Source: Novosphingobium meiothermophilum (lineage in GTDB: Bacteria; Pseudomonadota; Alphaproteobacteria; Sphingomonadales; Sphingomonadaceae). From it: DNA of 64,000 nt. Numbering within the stretch: the first letter of the stretch is position 1; every line of letters starts with the position of its first letter. Below are positions 27,712 to 36,948 of the stretch, piece by piece. The position numbers and the translations under genes are program-made. Where the stretch lies: contig NZ_QGHL01000020.1 of the NCBI RefSeq assembly GCF_003171715.1, positions 245,500-309,499 of the forward strand, given 5' to 3'. Below the pieces are notes generated by a model. The model saw only the letters and a program-made list of their open reading frames with translations. It was not told the origin of the DNA and did not search any database.

Positions 27712-27987
27712 ATGAACAACAATGACCTCGCCGATATCGTTGCCGCCAACCACGGCCTGACCAAGGCCGACGCCCGCAAGGCCGTCGACAGCGTGTTCGC
27801 CGCCATCGCCGACGCCGCCGCCAAGGGCGAGGAAGTTTCGCTGAACGGTTTCGGCAAGTTCAAGGTCAAGAACACCCCGGCCCGCGAAGGCCGCAACCCT
27901 TCGACCGGCGCCACCATCCAGATCGCCGCCTCGAACAAGCTGACCTTTGCTGCCGCCAAGGCCGTCAAGGACAAGCTGAACGGCTGA
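27712..27987 (+). CDS. HU-family nucleoid DNA-binding protein
   Basis: 91-residue histone-like protein that bends and compacts DNA as a dimer. The N-terminal helical part (MNNNDLADIVAANHGLTKAD) and the beta-arm with GFGKFKVKNTPAREGRNPSTG are intact, including the proline-tipped arm. The last residues KLNG and the stop codon are the first units of an octamer tandem repeat running into the 3' flank. It stands alone on the plus strand between the efflux operon and the acyl-CoA synthetase. Confidence 0.95.
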   Translation: MNNNDLADIVAANHGLTKADARKAVDSVFAAIADAAAKGEEVSLNGFGKFKVKNTPAREGRNPSTGATIQIAASNKLTFAAAKAVKDKLNG

Positions 27988-28038
27988 TTGGCTGAACGGC
28001 TGATTGGCTGAACGGCTGAACGGCTGAACGGCTGATTG
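27975..28038 (+). repeat. Octamer tandem repeat at the HU stop codon
   Basis: Eight contiguous 8-bp units: five GCTGAACG and three GCTGATTG, in the order A-B-A-B-A-A-A-B. The first copy encodes the end of HU and the second carries its TGA stop in frame. Since 8 is not a multiple of 3, each unit gained or lost shifts the downstream frame but leaves HU intact. Confidence 0.9.
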
Positions 28039-28064
28039 GCGAAAGGCCGGATGGCCTGATAGCC

Positions 28065-28085
28065 GGGCCGCCTTCGGGGCGGCCC
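28065..28085 (+). terminator. GC hairpin downstream of HU
   Basis: GGGCCGCC (28065-28072) pairs perfectly with GGCGGCCC (28078-28085) around a TTCGG loop. No T-tract follows. The position after the HU repeat suggests termination or mRNA 3'-end protection. Confidence 0.5.
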
Positions 28086-28223
28086 GTTGCAGTTCGGGCC
28101 TTTGCCTTGGCCGGTGCGGGCGTTGCGCCTTGCGCCGGCCTTTGCATTTGGCCGATGGTGCGTTTTATCGAACGAGGTCACGCCTAGCAGGGCCGGCGCC
28201 AGCGCACCCCCTTGCAGGCAGTA

Positions 28224-29807
28224 TCAGTTCACCTGCCGTTCGAAGCCCTGCCAGTAGGGTTCGCGCAGGGTGCGGCGCAGGATCTTTCCTGAAGGATTGC
28301 GCGGCAGCGCCGCGATGACATCCACTGATTTGGGCACCTTGAACCCGGCAAGCCGTTCGCGCGTCCAGTCGATGATCGATTGCGGATCGATGGTGTGTCC
28401 CGGTTTGGGCACGCAGACCGCCTTTACCGCCTCGCCCCACTTTTCATCGGGCACGCCGATCACGGCGACTTCGAGCACATCGGGATGGCCATAGATCGCG
28501 CTTTCGACCTGCGCGGGATAGACGTTCTCGCCGCCGGAGATGATCATGTCCTTGATCCGGTCGTGCATGTAGACATAGCCGTCCTCGTCGAGATAGCCTG
28601 CGTCCCCGGTGGCGATCCAGCCATCGGGGCTGAGCGTCTTCGCGGTGGCTTCGGGCAGGTTCCAGTAGCCCAGCATATTGTTTGACGAACGGGTCTGGAT
28701 CTCGCCGATCTGGTTGGGACCGAGCGGTGTGCCGTTCTCGTCGACCACGCGCACCTCGACACCGGGAAGCGGCTTTCCGGCCGAACGCATCCGCTGGTTG
28801 CCGTTCACATCGTGGTCTTCGGGCGGCAGCATGCAGATTGTGCCGGTCGTCTCGGTCATGCCGTAGGCCTGAATGAACTCGGCCTTGAACATGGCGATGC
28901 ATTCGCGCAGCAGCATGAGCGGGATCGGCGATGCGCCATAGATGATGTATTTGACGCGGCTGAAATCGGTGCGCGCGCAATCGGGATGGTTGAGCAGCAT
29001 CTGCAAGGCCGCGGGCACGATGAAGAAGCGCGTCACGCCCTTGTGTTCGACCGCATCGAACACCGCGCGCGGCTCGAACTCGGCAAGGATCACCGCGGGG
29101 AGGCCCGCCCCCACGGCCATGACCCCCAGCCCCGTGCCGCCGATGTGCGCGCAGGGCATGGCCACGAGGATCGCCTCGTCGTCGGTCATGGTGGTATAGG
29201 GCTGCTCGCTGCCCAGCGACTGTTTGCGCAGGCCGAAGAGGTTGCGGTTGGACAGGACCGCGCCCTTGGGGTTTCCGGTCGTGCCTGATGTGTAGAGTTG
29301 CAGGACGGCATCGTCAGGGCCTGCGGGCGCAAAATCGCAAGGCTGCTGCCGGTCGATCCACTCCCACGCCTGATCCTGCGTGAATACGCGCCCGACGCCG
29401 GGCAGCGCGGCAAAGGCGTCGGCCATCGCCTCGAACCCTTCGCCAAGGAACACGGCCTTTGCCTGTGCATCGCGCGCGATCCATGTCGCCTCGGCAGGAG
29501 CAAGCCGCCAGCCGATGGGCACCATGACCACGCCGACGCGCGCCGCGGCAAAGAACAGGGTGAAATAGAGCGTGCTGTTCTTGCCGAACCAGGCGATGCG
29601 ATCACCCTTGGCGATGCCGAGCTGGGCAAAGCCGGCGATGGCCTGCGCCGTCACCCCGTCGAGCTGGCCGAAATCGAGCGTCCGGTCGGGGCCGTCGAGC
29701 GCGATGCCGCGCGGGCGATCTTCGGCCCAGAACCGCAGGAAGGCATCGAAGGTGAACAGATCGGCGGTGCGTTCGGCCGTGCTGGGCCGGGCGGCAGCTT
29801 GAGCCAT
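28224..29807 (-). CDS. Acyl-CoA synthetase (AMP-forming)
   Basis: 527-residue ANL-superfamily ligase that activates a carboxylic acid with ATP and CoA. The P-loop YTSGTTGNPKGA, the AYGMTETTG motif, the ATP-binding TGDAGYLDEDGYVYMHDRIKD segment and the C-terminal lysine motif PSGKILRR are intact. ATG 29807 follows GGGAGA by 7 nt. The C-terminal domain hinge is normal. Substrate specificity (fatty, aromatic or terpenoid acid) cannot be read. It is 136 bp after the HD-domain gene on the same strand. Confidence 0.92.
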   Translation of the reverse strand: MAQAAARPSTAERTADLFTFDAFLRFWAEDRPRGIALDGPDRTLDFGQLDGVTAQAIAGFAQLGIAKGDRIAWFGKNSTLYFTLFFAAARVGVVMVPIGWRLAPAEATWIARDAQAKAVFLGEGFEAMADAFAALPGVGRVFTQDQAWEWIDRQQPCDFAPAGPDDAVLQLYTSGTTGNPKGAVLSNRNLFGLRKQSLGSEQPYTTMTDDEAILVAMPCAHIGGTGLGVMAVGAGLPAVILAEFEPRAVFDAVEHKGVTRFFIVPAALQMLLNHPDCARTDFSRVKYIIYGASPIPLMLLRECIAMFKAEFIQAYGMTETTGTICMLPPEDHDVNGNQRMRSAGKPLPGVEVRVVDENGTPLGPNQIGEIQTRSSNNMLGYWNLPEATAKTLSPDGWIATGDAGYLDEDGYVYMHDRIKDMIISGGENVYPAQVESAIYGHPDVLEVAVIGVPDEKWGEAVKAVCVPKPGHTIDPQSIIDWTRERLAGFKVPKSVDVIAALPRNPSGKILRRTLREPYWQGFERQVN

Positions 29808-29943
29808 GCGGTGTTCTCCCAAGGGTCTGTCCGGGCGAATTAATCACGCAATTAAGCCACGAGGCAAGCCCGGCAAACGTGACAGAGTGTGTCGGCCGCT
29901 GCCGCCGGCGGCAGGCCGCAGCCCGCCGCCGCGACCCTTGTGC

Positions 29944-30540
29944 TCAGGCCTGCTCCATAGCCTTCTTGTAGACGCTGTTCAGCGGCGTTTCGAACAGGCG
30001 CATGACCATGGGTTCGAAGAAGGACAGCGGCAGGCTTTCGTAAGCGGGATCAAACGAGGGGCAATCGTATTTCTCGACGAACTCGGCCGTGGCGGCGGCA
30101 TGGGGATGCCCGGCGAACTGATCGCGCAGGTTGCGGTCAAGCCCGATGAAGTGGAAGAAATTGTAGCCCTGAAAAATGCCGTGGTGCTGCACGATCCACA
30201 GGAGTTCCTCCGAAACGAAGGGCTTGAGGATGGCCGCGGCAATGTCGGGATGGTTGTAGGCGCCCAGCGTATCGCCGATATCGTGCAGCAGGGCCATGAC
30301 GACATAGGCTTCGTCGCGCCCGTCGCGATGGGCACGGGTGGCGGTTTGCAGGCAATGGGTCAGCCGGTCCACGGCAAAGCCGCCGCAATCACCTTCGAGC
30401 AGACGCAGGTGATCGAGCACGCGCCGCCCTCCTTCGCGCGAGTAGGGCTTCAGATGGGCCATGATGGCGTCCCAGTCTTCCTGGGTGCCTTCGGTCATGG
30501 TGTGGAACCGGGCGGTCGGCAGATCGTCCATTGCTTGCAT
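29944..30540 (-). CDS. HD-domain phosphohydrolase-like protein
   Basis: 198-residue HD-superfamily protein. Metal-binding residues are visible: His of RVLDHLRLLEGD, the HD pair in VMALLHDIGDTLG, and HH in IVQHHGIFQGYNFFHF. The family includes inositol oxygenase-like and phosphohydrolase enzymes, and close relatives in sphingomonads are unassigned. ATG 30540 follows GGGGAGAAGG. It lies 47 bp after the MFS gene and probably ends the GMC-dehydrogenase operon. Confidence 0.8.
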   Translation of the reverse strand: MQAMDDLPTARFHTMTEGTQEDWDAIMAHLKPYSREGGRRVLDHLRLLEGDCGGFAVDRLTHCLQTATRAHRDGRDEAYVVMALLHDIGDTLGAYNHPDIAAAILKPFVSEELLWIVQHHGIFQGYNFFHFIGLDRNLRDQFAGHPHAAATAEFVEKYDCPSFDPAYESLPLSFFEPMVMRLFETPLNSVYKKAMEQA

Positions 30541-30587
30541 CCTTCTCCCCTGCGCCCTTTCCCTGGCGCTGTGGTTCGAAGGCAAGA

Positions 30588-32063
30588 TTATCGGGTTTGC
30601 AGCGCTTGGGAAGGGGCCGCAGGGGCAAAGATCACGGAGGGCAGCGACAGCGCGAGGACAAGACAGCCGCCCAGCAGCAGCAGGATCACGCCAAGCGCGG
30701 CCAAGACACCTTCCGGACCGTTTGCAGGATCAGGCCCGCCGAGCGCGAAATAGGCGCTGCCGACAAGCGCGATGCCGAAAGCCCCGCCCATTTGCAGCAC
30801 CGTCTTGAGGATGCCGCTGGCAGCACCCGCGTGCCGCCGGTCGACCCGCGCCAGCGCGATCGGGCTGACCGGGCCGGACATCGTGCCCATGCCCATGCCC
30901 GCCAGAAGCAGCGCGGGCAGGAGCAGGCCAAGGCCCGGACCGCCCGCCGCGATCCAGCCGAAAGTGGCGGTATCGGCCACGAACAGGGCGAAAGCCGCGC
31001 CCACGAGCAGCCACTTGCCCATCCGCGCGAGATAGCGCCGCCCCAGAAAACCCATGCCGAGCATGACCCCGGCGCTGAAGGGAATGTGGATGAGACCGGT
31101 CTGGAGCGGGGTGTAGCCGAGGCGCGATTGCAGCGCGTGGGCAAAGACGAAGAGGAAGCCCGTATTGGCCGCCGCAAAGACCAGCCCGATGAGCGCACCG
31201 GTGCGGAACAGGCCATCATCGAGCAGCGCGGGATCGAGAATGACCGGCCTGCCCGCCGCCGCCCGCCGCACGAGGCCGCGCCATGCCGCCCACAGCAGGA
31301 AAGGCGATACACCGAGCAGCAGCGCGCTGCCCCGGTCCAGCCCGCCATGTTCGCCGCGCACCAGCGGCACGAGCATGGCCGCCAGCGCGATGCCGAAGGC
31401 CAGCGTTCCGGCCACGTCGATGCGCCCGCCCTTGTGCTGCGCCCCGCGCGGCAGAAAGCGCCAACCGGCCACGAGCGCGGCAAGCCCGATCGGCAGGTTG
31501 ATGAGAAAGACGGTGCGCCAGCCCAGCCCCGCAATGTCGGCGGAAATGAGCAGGCCGCCGATGACCGGCCCGGCAATCCCCGCCAGCCCGCCAATGACGC
31601 CGAACCATGCCAGACGGCCGATGCGCTCCACCGGATCATAGAGGATCTGGATCACGGCCATGACCTGCGGCGCCATGACCGCGCCTGCCGCGCCCTGCGC
31701 CACGCGCGCGGCGATGAGCAGCTGCGGATCGGCCGCCACCCCGCACAGGACAGAGGCCAGCGTGAAGCCCGCGACGCCCGCAAGGAACATCGCCCGTCCG
31801 CCGAACAGATCTCCCAGCCTGCCGCCAAGGATCAGCAGCAACCCGAATGCCAGCGAATAGCCCGCCGCGATCCACTGCGCGGTGCTGCCGCCAAGATCCT
31901 GCCCGCGCGCGGCGAAATCGGCCTGCATGGCAGGCAGCGCGGTGTTGATGATCGTGACATCGACGATTTCGAGCACGAGCGCGGTGATGAGGGTGAAGAA
32001 GGCGAGGCTCTTCTGCCGTTCGGTCATGCCGGAGATGCCCCCCGGCGCGGCGGTCGTGGCCAT
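30588..32063 (-). CDS. MFS transporter, DHA2/EmrB-like 14-TM
   Basis: 491-residue drug:proton antiporter-like protein with about 14 hydrophobic helices. The TM1 motif VDVTIINTALP, the loop 2-3 motif GGRLGDLFGGR and the antiporter motif C (GVIGGLAGIAGPVIGGLL) support the DHA2 family. The start at 32063 lies 4 bp after the GMC dehydrogenase stop, so it is cotranscribed with it. It may export a product or toxic intermediate of that dehydrogenase; this is inference. Confidence 0.88.
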   Translation of the reverse strand: MATTAAPGGISGMTERQKSLAFFTLITALVLEIVDVTIINTALPAMQADFAARGQDLGGSTAQWIAAGYSLAFGLLLILGGRLGDLFGGRAMFLAGVAGFTLASVLCGVAADPQLLIAARVAQGAAGAVMAPQVMAVIQILYDPVERIGRLAWFGVIGGLAGIAGPVIGGLLISADIAGLGWRTVFLINLPIGLAALVAGWRFLPRGAQHKGGRIDVAGTLAFGIALAAMLVPLVRGEHGGLDRGSALLLGVSPFLLWAAWRGLVRRAAAGRPVILDPALLDDGLFRTGALIGLVFAAANTGFLFVFAHALQSRLGYTPLQTGLIHIPFSAGVMLGMGFLGRRYLARMGKWLLVGAAFALFVADTATFGWIAAGGPGLGLLLPALLLAGMGMGTMSGPVSPIALARVDRRHAGAASGILKTVLQMGGAFGIALVGSAYFALGGPDPANGPEGVLAALGVILLLLGGCLVLALSLPSVIFAPAAPSQALQTR

Positions 32064-32067
32064 CGGC

Positions 32068-33747
32068 TCAGATCGCGCCTTCGCGCAGCATCCGCACCGC
32101 CGCATCGCAGGCCCGCGCGGTCAGCGCCATGTAGGTAAGCGACGGGTTCTGACAGGCGGACGATGCCATCTGCGCACCATCGGTGACGAAAAGGTTGGGA
32201 ATGTCGTGCGCCTGGCTCCACTTGTTGAGCACCGAGGTTTTCGGATCGTGGCCCATGCGCGCGCCGCCCATTTCGTGAATGGCCATGCCGCCGGTTCCGG
32301 GCCGGTCCATCCCCATGATGACCGTGCCGCCCGCAGCCCCCAGCATTTCGGCGGCATCGGCCTTTGCCTGAGCGAGCGCGGCCTCTTCCTCCTTGCCGAA
32401 GGCGAACTGGATGCGCAGTTGCGGAATGCCGAAACGGTCGGTCCGGACGGGATCGAGATCAAGCCGGTTGCTGTCACGCGGGATGCAATCGGCAAAGCCC
32501 ACGAGCACCATGCGCCACATGCCGGGATGGCGCAGCCGATCCTTGAGGTCGGTGCCGATGCCCGCCTCGCGCTTGCCCGCGCCCCAGTTGGCCTGCACGG
32601 CACCGCCCTGAAACGAGAAACCGCGCGTGTGGCCAGCGCCGTCCATCGTGTCCATGTTGCGGTAGCGCGCCACCACGACGCCTGTGGGACGGTTGCCGAA
32701 GCTGGTGCGTGCGCTGAACTGCGGGAACAGGGCAATGGCCGAAAGCGTGCTGGCATGGTCCATGATCTGCGTGCCGAGCACGCCGCTGCTGTTGGCAAGA
32801 CCGTGCGGCGCGGCCTCGCAGCGCGAATTGAGCAGGAGGTGGACCGAATTGAAGGCGCCCGCATTGAGGAACACGAGCCGCGCCGTGGCACTGGCACGGG
32901 TGCCGTTGGCAGTGTTGACATAGCGCACGCCGGTGACGCGCCGCGTGCGGGGATCGAAATCGAGCGCCTCGACCACGGCATCGGTTACGACCGTGAGGTT
33001 GCCGGTGGCCTGCGCGGCGGGCAGCGTGCTGGACTGGGTGGAGAAATAGGCCCCGAACGAGCAGCCTCGCGCGCAGATAGACCGGTTCTGGCAGGCAGAG
33101 CGGCCTTCATCGGGCTTGGCCACGGTCAGGTTGGCGGTGCGGCCAATGGTGAGGCAGCGGCCGAACTTCTCGGCCAGCGTGCGGCGCACGTGCTGTTCGA
33201 CGGCATTGAGCGCCATGGGCGGCTGGAAACGCCCATCGGGAAGCTGGGGCAGCCCTTCCGCCGCGCCCGAAACACCGATGAACTCTTCCACCTTGTCATA
33301 CCACGGGGCCAGATCGGCATAGCGGATCGGCCAGTCGGTGCCGTGGCCATCGCGCTTGTTGGCGCCGAAATCGTAATCGGACCAGCGATAGGACTGGCGC
33401 CCCCAGGTGAGCGAACGGCCGCCAAGCTGATAGGAGCGCAGCCAGTTGAAAGCCGTGCCCGGTGCGGTGGCATAGGGATTCTCAAGGTCGTTGACGAAGT
33501 GGCCCTGCGTATATTCGGTGAAGTGCCGGTTGAGCATCTGCACCGGGTATTCGCGCGCGAAGAGCGCGGCATCGCCGAGGCCCCGGAACGGCATGTCCCA
33601 CGGGTCTTTCATTTCGGTTTCGTATTCGCCGTGGACGATCGGGCGGCCGCGCTCGATCATCAGAACCTTGAGGCCGGCCTCGGTCAGTTCCTTGGCGGCC
33701 CAGCCCCCGGTGATCCCCGAACCGACCACGATTGCATCGAATTGCAT
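32068..33747 (-). CDS. GMC-family dehydrogenase, large FAD subunit
   Basis: 559-residue flavoprotein. The FAD fold opens the protein ([18 protein letters not shown]), the GMC signature region with SRRT-like LGGRSLTWG is present, and the C-terminal part has HEMGGARMG and [17 protein letters not shown]. It is the bacterial periplasmic GMC type that pairs with a gamma-like subunit and usually a cytochrome c; the next gene upstream is that small subunit. No cytochrome gene is present here. It would oxidise a sugar or alcohol; substrate unknown. Confidence 0.9.
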   Translation of the reverse strand: MQFDAIVVGSGITGGWAAKELTEAGLKVLMIERGRPIVHGEYETEMKDPWDMPFRGLGDAALFAREYPVQMLNRHFTEYTQGHFVNDLENPYATAPGTAFNWLRSYQLGGRSLTWGRQSYRWSDYDFGANKRDGHGTDWPIRYADLAPWYDKVEEFIGVSGAAEGLPQLPDGRFQPPMALNAVEQHVRRTLAEKFGRCLTIGRTANLTVAKPDEGRSACQNRSICARGCSFGAYFSTQSSTLPAAQATGNLTVVTDAVVEALDFDPRTRRVTGVRYVNTANGTRASATARLVFLNAGAFNSVHLLLNSRCEAAPHGLANSSGVLGTQIMDHASTLSAIALFPQFSARTSFGNRPTGVVVARYRNMDTMDGAGHTRGFSFQGGAVQANWGAGKREAGIGTDLKDRLRHPGMWRMVLVGFADCIPRDSNRLDLDPVRTDRFGIPQLRIQFAFGKEEEAALAQAKADAAEMLGAAGGTVIMGMDRPGTGGMAIHEMGGARMGHDPKTSVLNKWSQAHDIPNLFVTDGAQMASSACQNPSLTYMALTARACDAAVRMLREGAI

Positions 33748-33779
33748 GATGTCCTGCCTGTCTGTTCAAAGCGCCGGTT

Positions 33780-34418
33780 TCAGCCGAAATCGACGGCGGT
33801 CCAATCGTTGGAGATGGCCCGGAAATCCGGCGTCAGCGGCAGATCGGGATCGAAGCGGCCCGGCACCGGCTCATAGCGCAATTCCTGCGCGCCGCCCGGC
33901 TCGCTGGTGTAATAGCCCGCAAGGATCAGCGCCTTGACCGGCCGCCACGGGCTTTGCGCCGCGCGGCTGGCAAAGGCGGCGGCATCGAGCGCGGACAGCA
34001 GGGCATGGCGCTCTGCCACGGGACGCGCAAGAAAATCCCCGCCCGCCGCGGTATCGAGCGTCTTTTCCAGCCATGCGACGTGGCGGATCGAACCATCGTT
34101 GCGCAGGAACCGCGCATCGGCGGGATCGGACGGTGTGAAGGGGCGGCGCGCGCCTTCGAGCCCGTGGGCCAGCGCAACAATTGCGAAATCGCCCGCCCCG
34201 ACATCGCCCGCGCCGGGCGTGGCCGTGCGTGGAATGACAAGCTGCGCCACTTCGCGCAGGAGCGCGCGCTGGCGATCGGTGGGGGCATCGGCGGGATCGA
34301 GCCGGGTCAGGCTGACGGCCGCCGCCGGAACACCAAGCGCGAGTGCGACAAGCGCGGCAGCGCCCAGAAAATCACGCCTTTGCCAGCCGCGCGGTTCGGC
34401 TTTCCGATCGCCCTGCAT
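33780..34418 (-). CDS. Gluconate 2-dehydrogenase subunit 3-like, Tat substrate
   Basis: 212-residue small subunit of a GMC dehydrogenase. A twin-arginine signal (RRDFLGAAALVALAL) precedes a helical domain with TDRQRALLREVAQLVIPRT and YYTSEPGGAQELRYEP typical of the family. The large subunit has no signal of its own, so this protein likely carries it across the membrane. I chose ATG 34418 (GAGG upstream); an ATG at 34445 adds nine residues. It is 32 bp before the GMC gene. Confidence 0.85.
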   Translation of the reverse strand: MQGDRKAEPRGWQRRDFLGAAALVALALGVPAAAVSLTRLDPADAPTDRQRALLREVAQLVIPRTATPGAGDVGAGDFAIVALAHGLEGARRPFTPSDPADARFLRNDGSIRHVAWLEKTLDTAAGGDFLARPVAERHALLSALDAAAFASRAAQSPWRPVKALILAGYYTSEPGGAQELRYEPVPGRFDPDLPLTPDFRAISNDWTAVDFG

Positions 34419-34568
34419 GAGGCCCGCCCTCTCCCTTGCAAACATTCTGTGAGCCGCGCGCCGTCATTGGCACGGTTCATATAAGAATGATTACTCTAAT
34501 TTTATCCTGAGGCGCAAGAGGGCGTTTTGCCGCGAGATGGCCACGCGCCAGGGATCATCGGGAAAGGT

Positions 34569-34886
34569 TCAGCAGGAGCCGCGCTTTTCGCAGATCTCGC
34601 ACAGGGAATGGATGATGGCGCGCACGACCTCGTCGGTCAGGCGATAGAAGCGCACCTGCGCCGCCACGCGGCTGCCCACCACGCCTTCTTCACGCAGGCG
34701 GGCCAGATGCTGCGACACGGCCGACTGCGACAGGCCGGTCAGTTCGACCAGTTCGCTGACCGAAACCTCGCCCTCGTCCATGCGGCAGAGCATGATCAGC
34801 CGTTCCGGATGGCTCATCGTGCGCATCCGGCTTGCCATCTGGGCGGCATTGTCCTTGAGTTCGGCAAGGCTGGCTGGCTTCATCAT
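34569..34886 (-). CDS. ArsR-family sulfur sensor (BigR/SqrR-like)
   Basis: 105-residue winged-helix repressor (MSHPERLIMLCRM, then SQSAVSQHLARLREEGVV). Cys34 in LIMLC and the C-terminal cysteines 96, 99 and 105 match the cysteine placement of BigR and SqrR, which form a tetrasulfide on persulfide exposure and release DNA. Extra C-terminal cysteines also allow metal sensing. It diverges from a persulfide-dioxygenase-like gene and a sulfite-exporter-like gene, as in BigR operons. An AT-rich dyad at 34976-34997 is the probable operator. Confidence 0.85.
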   Translation of the reverse strand: MMKPASLAELKDNAAQMASRMRTMSHPERLIMLCRMDEGEVSVSELVELTGLSQSAVSQHLARLREEGVVGSRVAAQVRFYRLTDEVVRAIIHSLCEICEKRGSC

Positions 34887-34954
34887 TTTCAGCAGATAGC
34901 GAAGAATGCCCGTGGCACAAGGGCCGCTCCGCCATCCGCATCGACAGGGAGAGC

Positions 34955-34983
34955 TTGCTTTAATCGCAATTCTCTTATATTAT
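34955..34983 (+). promoter_or_regulatory. Promoter of the persulfide-handling genes
   Basis: TTGCTT (34955-34960), a 17-bp spacer and TATTAT (34978-34983) form a good sigma-70 promoter in an AT-rich patch. Transcription would start near 34990. The operator dyad at 34976-34997 covers the -10 and start, suiting repression. Confidence 0.6.
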
Positions 34984-34997
34984 TTATTTGTAATATA
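34976..34997. promoter_or_regulatory. Probable operator of the BigR-like repressor
   Basis: TATATTA and TAATATA are perfect 7-bp inverted arms around an 8-bp spacer. The site is unusually AT-rich for this genome and overlaps the promoter -10. It lies between the divergent repressor and its presumed target genes. Confidence 0.6.
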
Positions 34998-35021
34998 TCG
35001 TCCGAGTCGCAGGAGAAACCC

Positions 35022-35945
35022 GTGCACGATCCTTCTCTTTCCGCAGCCGCCGCGCAGATCGAGGCAGCCCGCGCCTCTGGCCATGTTCCTGTCGTCAAAA
35101 CCTTTTTCGACGAACCTACGTTTACCGCAACCCACGTGGTGCACGATCCGGCAACGCGCCGCGCGGCCATCGTGGATTCGGTTCTGGACTTCGATCAGGC
35201 ATCGGGCCGCACCAGCCACGCCTCCGCCGATTCCGTGATTGCCTATGTGCGCGCCAACGACCTGACGGTGGACTGGCTGCTGGAAACCCACGCCCATGCC
35301 GATCATCTTTCCGCCGCGCCCTATCTTCAGGAGCAGCTTGGCGGCCAGATCGTGATCGGCGAGGCGATTCGCACCGTGCAGGACGTGTTCGGCAAGGTCT
35401 TCAACGAAGGCCCGGCCTTTGTCCGCGACGGCAGCCAGTTCGACCTGCTGATGGAGGACGGGCACCGCTTCGCCATTGGCGGGATCGAAGCCATCGCGCT
35501 GCACGTTCCGGGACATACGCCTGCCTGCCTTGCCTATGTGATCGGCGATGCGGCCTTCGTGGGCGATACCCTGTTCATGCCCGATTACGGCACCGCCCGC
35601 GCCGATTTTCCCGGCGGCGATGCGCGCACCCTGTTCCGTTCGATCCGGCGGCTGATGGAACTGCCGGCGCAAACGCGGGTGTTCCTGTGCCATGACTACA
35701 AGGCCCCCAACCGCGATACCTTTGTCTGGGAATCCACGATCGGTGCCGAGCGCGCAGGCAATATCCACGTGCATGAAGGCATCGCGGAAGATGATTTCGT
35801 GGCCATGCGCGAGGCGCGTGACGCAACGCTGGGAATGCCGCGGCTGATCCTGCCTTCGGTGCAGGTCAACATGCGCGCCGGACACCTGCCCGAACCTGAA
35901 GACAACGGCGTGCGCTATCTCAAGCTGCCGGTGAACCTGCTGTGA
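35022..35945 (+). CDS. MBL-fold persulfide-dioxygenase-like hydrolase (Blh/ETHE1-like)
   Basis: 307-residue metallo-beta-lactamase fold. The metal motif is THAHADH (residues 89-95), with further ligands in VPGHTPACLAY, VGDTLFMPDYGTARADFPGG and VFLCHDY. This set is that of Blh/ETHE1-type persulfide dioxygenases, which oxidise glutathione persulfide to sulfite. The start is GTG 35022 behind AGGAGA. The stop overlaps the TauE/SafE start, so sulfite made here could be exported by that protein. Controlled by the divergent ArsR protein, by inference. Confidence 0.87.
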   Translation: MHDPSLSAAAAQIEAARASGHVPVVKTFFDEPTFTATHVVHDPATRRAAIVDSVLDFDQASGRTSHASADSVIAYVRANDLTVDWLLETHAHADHLSAAPYLQEQLGGQIVIGEAIRTVQDVFGKVFNEGPAFVRDGSQFDLLMEDGHRFAIGGIEAIALHVPGHTPACLAYVIGDAAFVGDTLFMPDYGTARADFPGGDARTLFRSIRRLMELPAQTRVFLCHDYKAPNRDTFVWESTIGAERAGNIHVHEGIAEDDFVAMREARDATLGMPRLILPSVQVNMRAGHLPEPEDNGVRYLKLPVNLL

Positions 35946-36742
35946 GCGGCCTTGCCCTGATCGCCGACATCCAGCACCTGCTGGCCGCCGCATCGGGCGT
36001 GGTGACGGGTTTCGTGCTGGGCCTTGTCGGCGGGGGCGGATCAATCCTTGCGGTGCCGCTGATGGTCTATGTGGTAGGGGTGGCAAGCCCGCACCTTGCC
36101 ATCGGCACGAGCGCGCTGGCCGTGGCCGCCAATGCCCTTTCGGGGCTGGCAAGCCACGCGGGCGCGCGCAACGTGAACTGGCGCTGCGGCGGCATGTTCG
36201 CCGTGGCGGGCGTGGCGGGCGCGCTGGCCGGATCGACCGTGGGCAAGGCCGTGGACGGGGAACGCCTGCTGGCGCTGTTTGCGCTGCTGATGCTGGTGGT
36301 TGCCGCGCTGATGTGGCGCGGACGGGCCGACAGCGGCATCGAAGGCGTGACCTGCAACCGCGAGAACCTGCCGAAAGTGACCAGCTTCGGCTTCGGCACC
36401 GGCGCGCTATCGGGCTTTTTCGGCATCGGCGGCGGCTTTCTGATCGTGCCTGCACTTATCGCTTCCACGGGGATGCCGATCGGCCGCGCCATCGGCACAT
36501 CGCTGGTGGCGGTAAGCGCTTTCGGGTTGACCACTGCGCTCAACTATGCGGCGTCGGGGATGCTCAACTGGGGACTGGCGATTGCCTTCATTCTGGGCGG
36601 TATTGCCGGCTCGGTGCTGGGCACGCTCCTTTCGCGCCGGCTGGCCGAACGCAAGGGCACGCTCAACACGCTGTTTGCCGGGCTGATCGTGCTGGTGGCG
36701 CTTTACATGCTGTTCAGAAGCTGGCCAGCGCTGATCGGATAA
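35942..36742 (+). CDS. TauE/SafE-family sulfite exporter-like permease
   Basis: 266-residue membrane protein with about eight helices in two related halves. The paired motifs GLVGGGGSILAVPLMVY and FGIGGGFLIVPALIAS are diagnostic of TauE/SafE. Start GTG 35942 overlaps the dioxygenase stop by 4 nt. In BigR-type operons this family is proposed to export sulfite produced by persulfide oxidation. A hairpin follows at 36749-36776. Confidence 0.88.
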   Translation: MSGLALIADIQHLLAAASGVVTGFVLGLVGGGGSILAVPLMVYVVGVASPHLAIGTSALAVAANALSGLASHAGARNVNWRCGGMFAVAGVAGALAGSTVGKAVDGERLLALFALLMLVVAALMWRGRADSGIEGVTCNRENLPKVTSFGFGTGALSGFFGIGGGFLIVPALIASTGMPIGRAIGTSLVAVSAFGLTTALNYAASGMLNWGLAIAFILGGIAGSVLGTLLSRRLAERKGTLNTLFAGLIVLVALYMLFRSWPALIG

Positions 36743-36748
36743 GGCCGC

Positions 36749-36776
36749 GCGGATTTTCCCGAAGGAGCAAATCCGC
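36749..36776 (+). terminator. Hairpin after the TauE/SafE gene
   Basis: GCGGATTT pairs with AAATCCGC across a 12-nt loop that can form a short inner stem. It lies 7 bp after the stop codon and before tRNA-Pro. No long T-run follows, so it is only a probable terminator. Confidence 0.4.
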
Positions 36777-36816
36777 CTTGCCCTGCACGCCGGTTACGCC
36801 TAGGGGCATCGCCAGT

Positions 36817-36893
<77 letters not shown>

Positions 36894-36948
36894 TCCTTGC
36901 ATTTCCCCTGCCAGCCTCGGCCGCCCCTTCACCTGTTTTGGCCGGGCG

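Noticed and set aside
27975..28038. Possible CRISPR array
   Set aside because: Units are 8 bp and contiguous without spacers; no cas genes are present. It is a simple tandem repeat.
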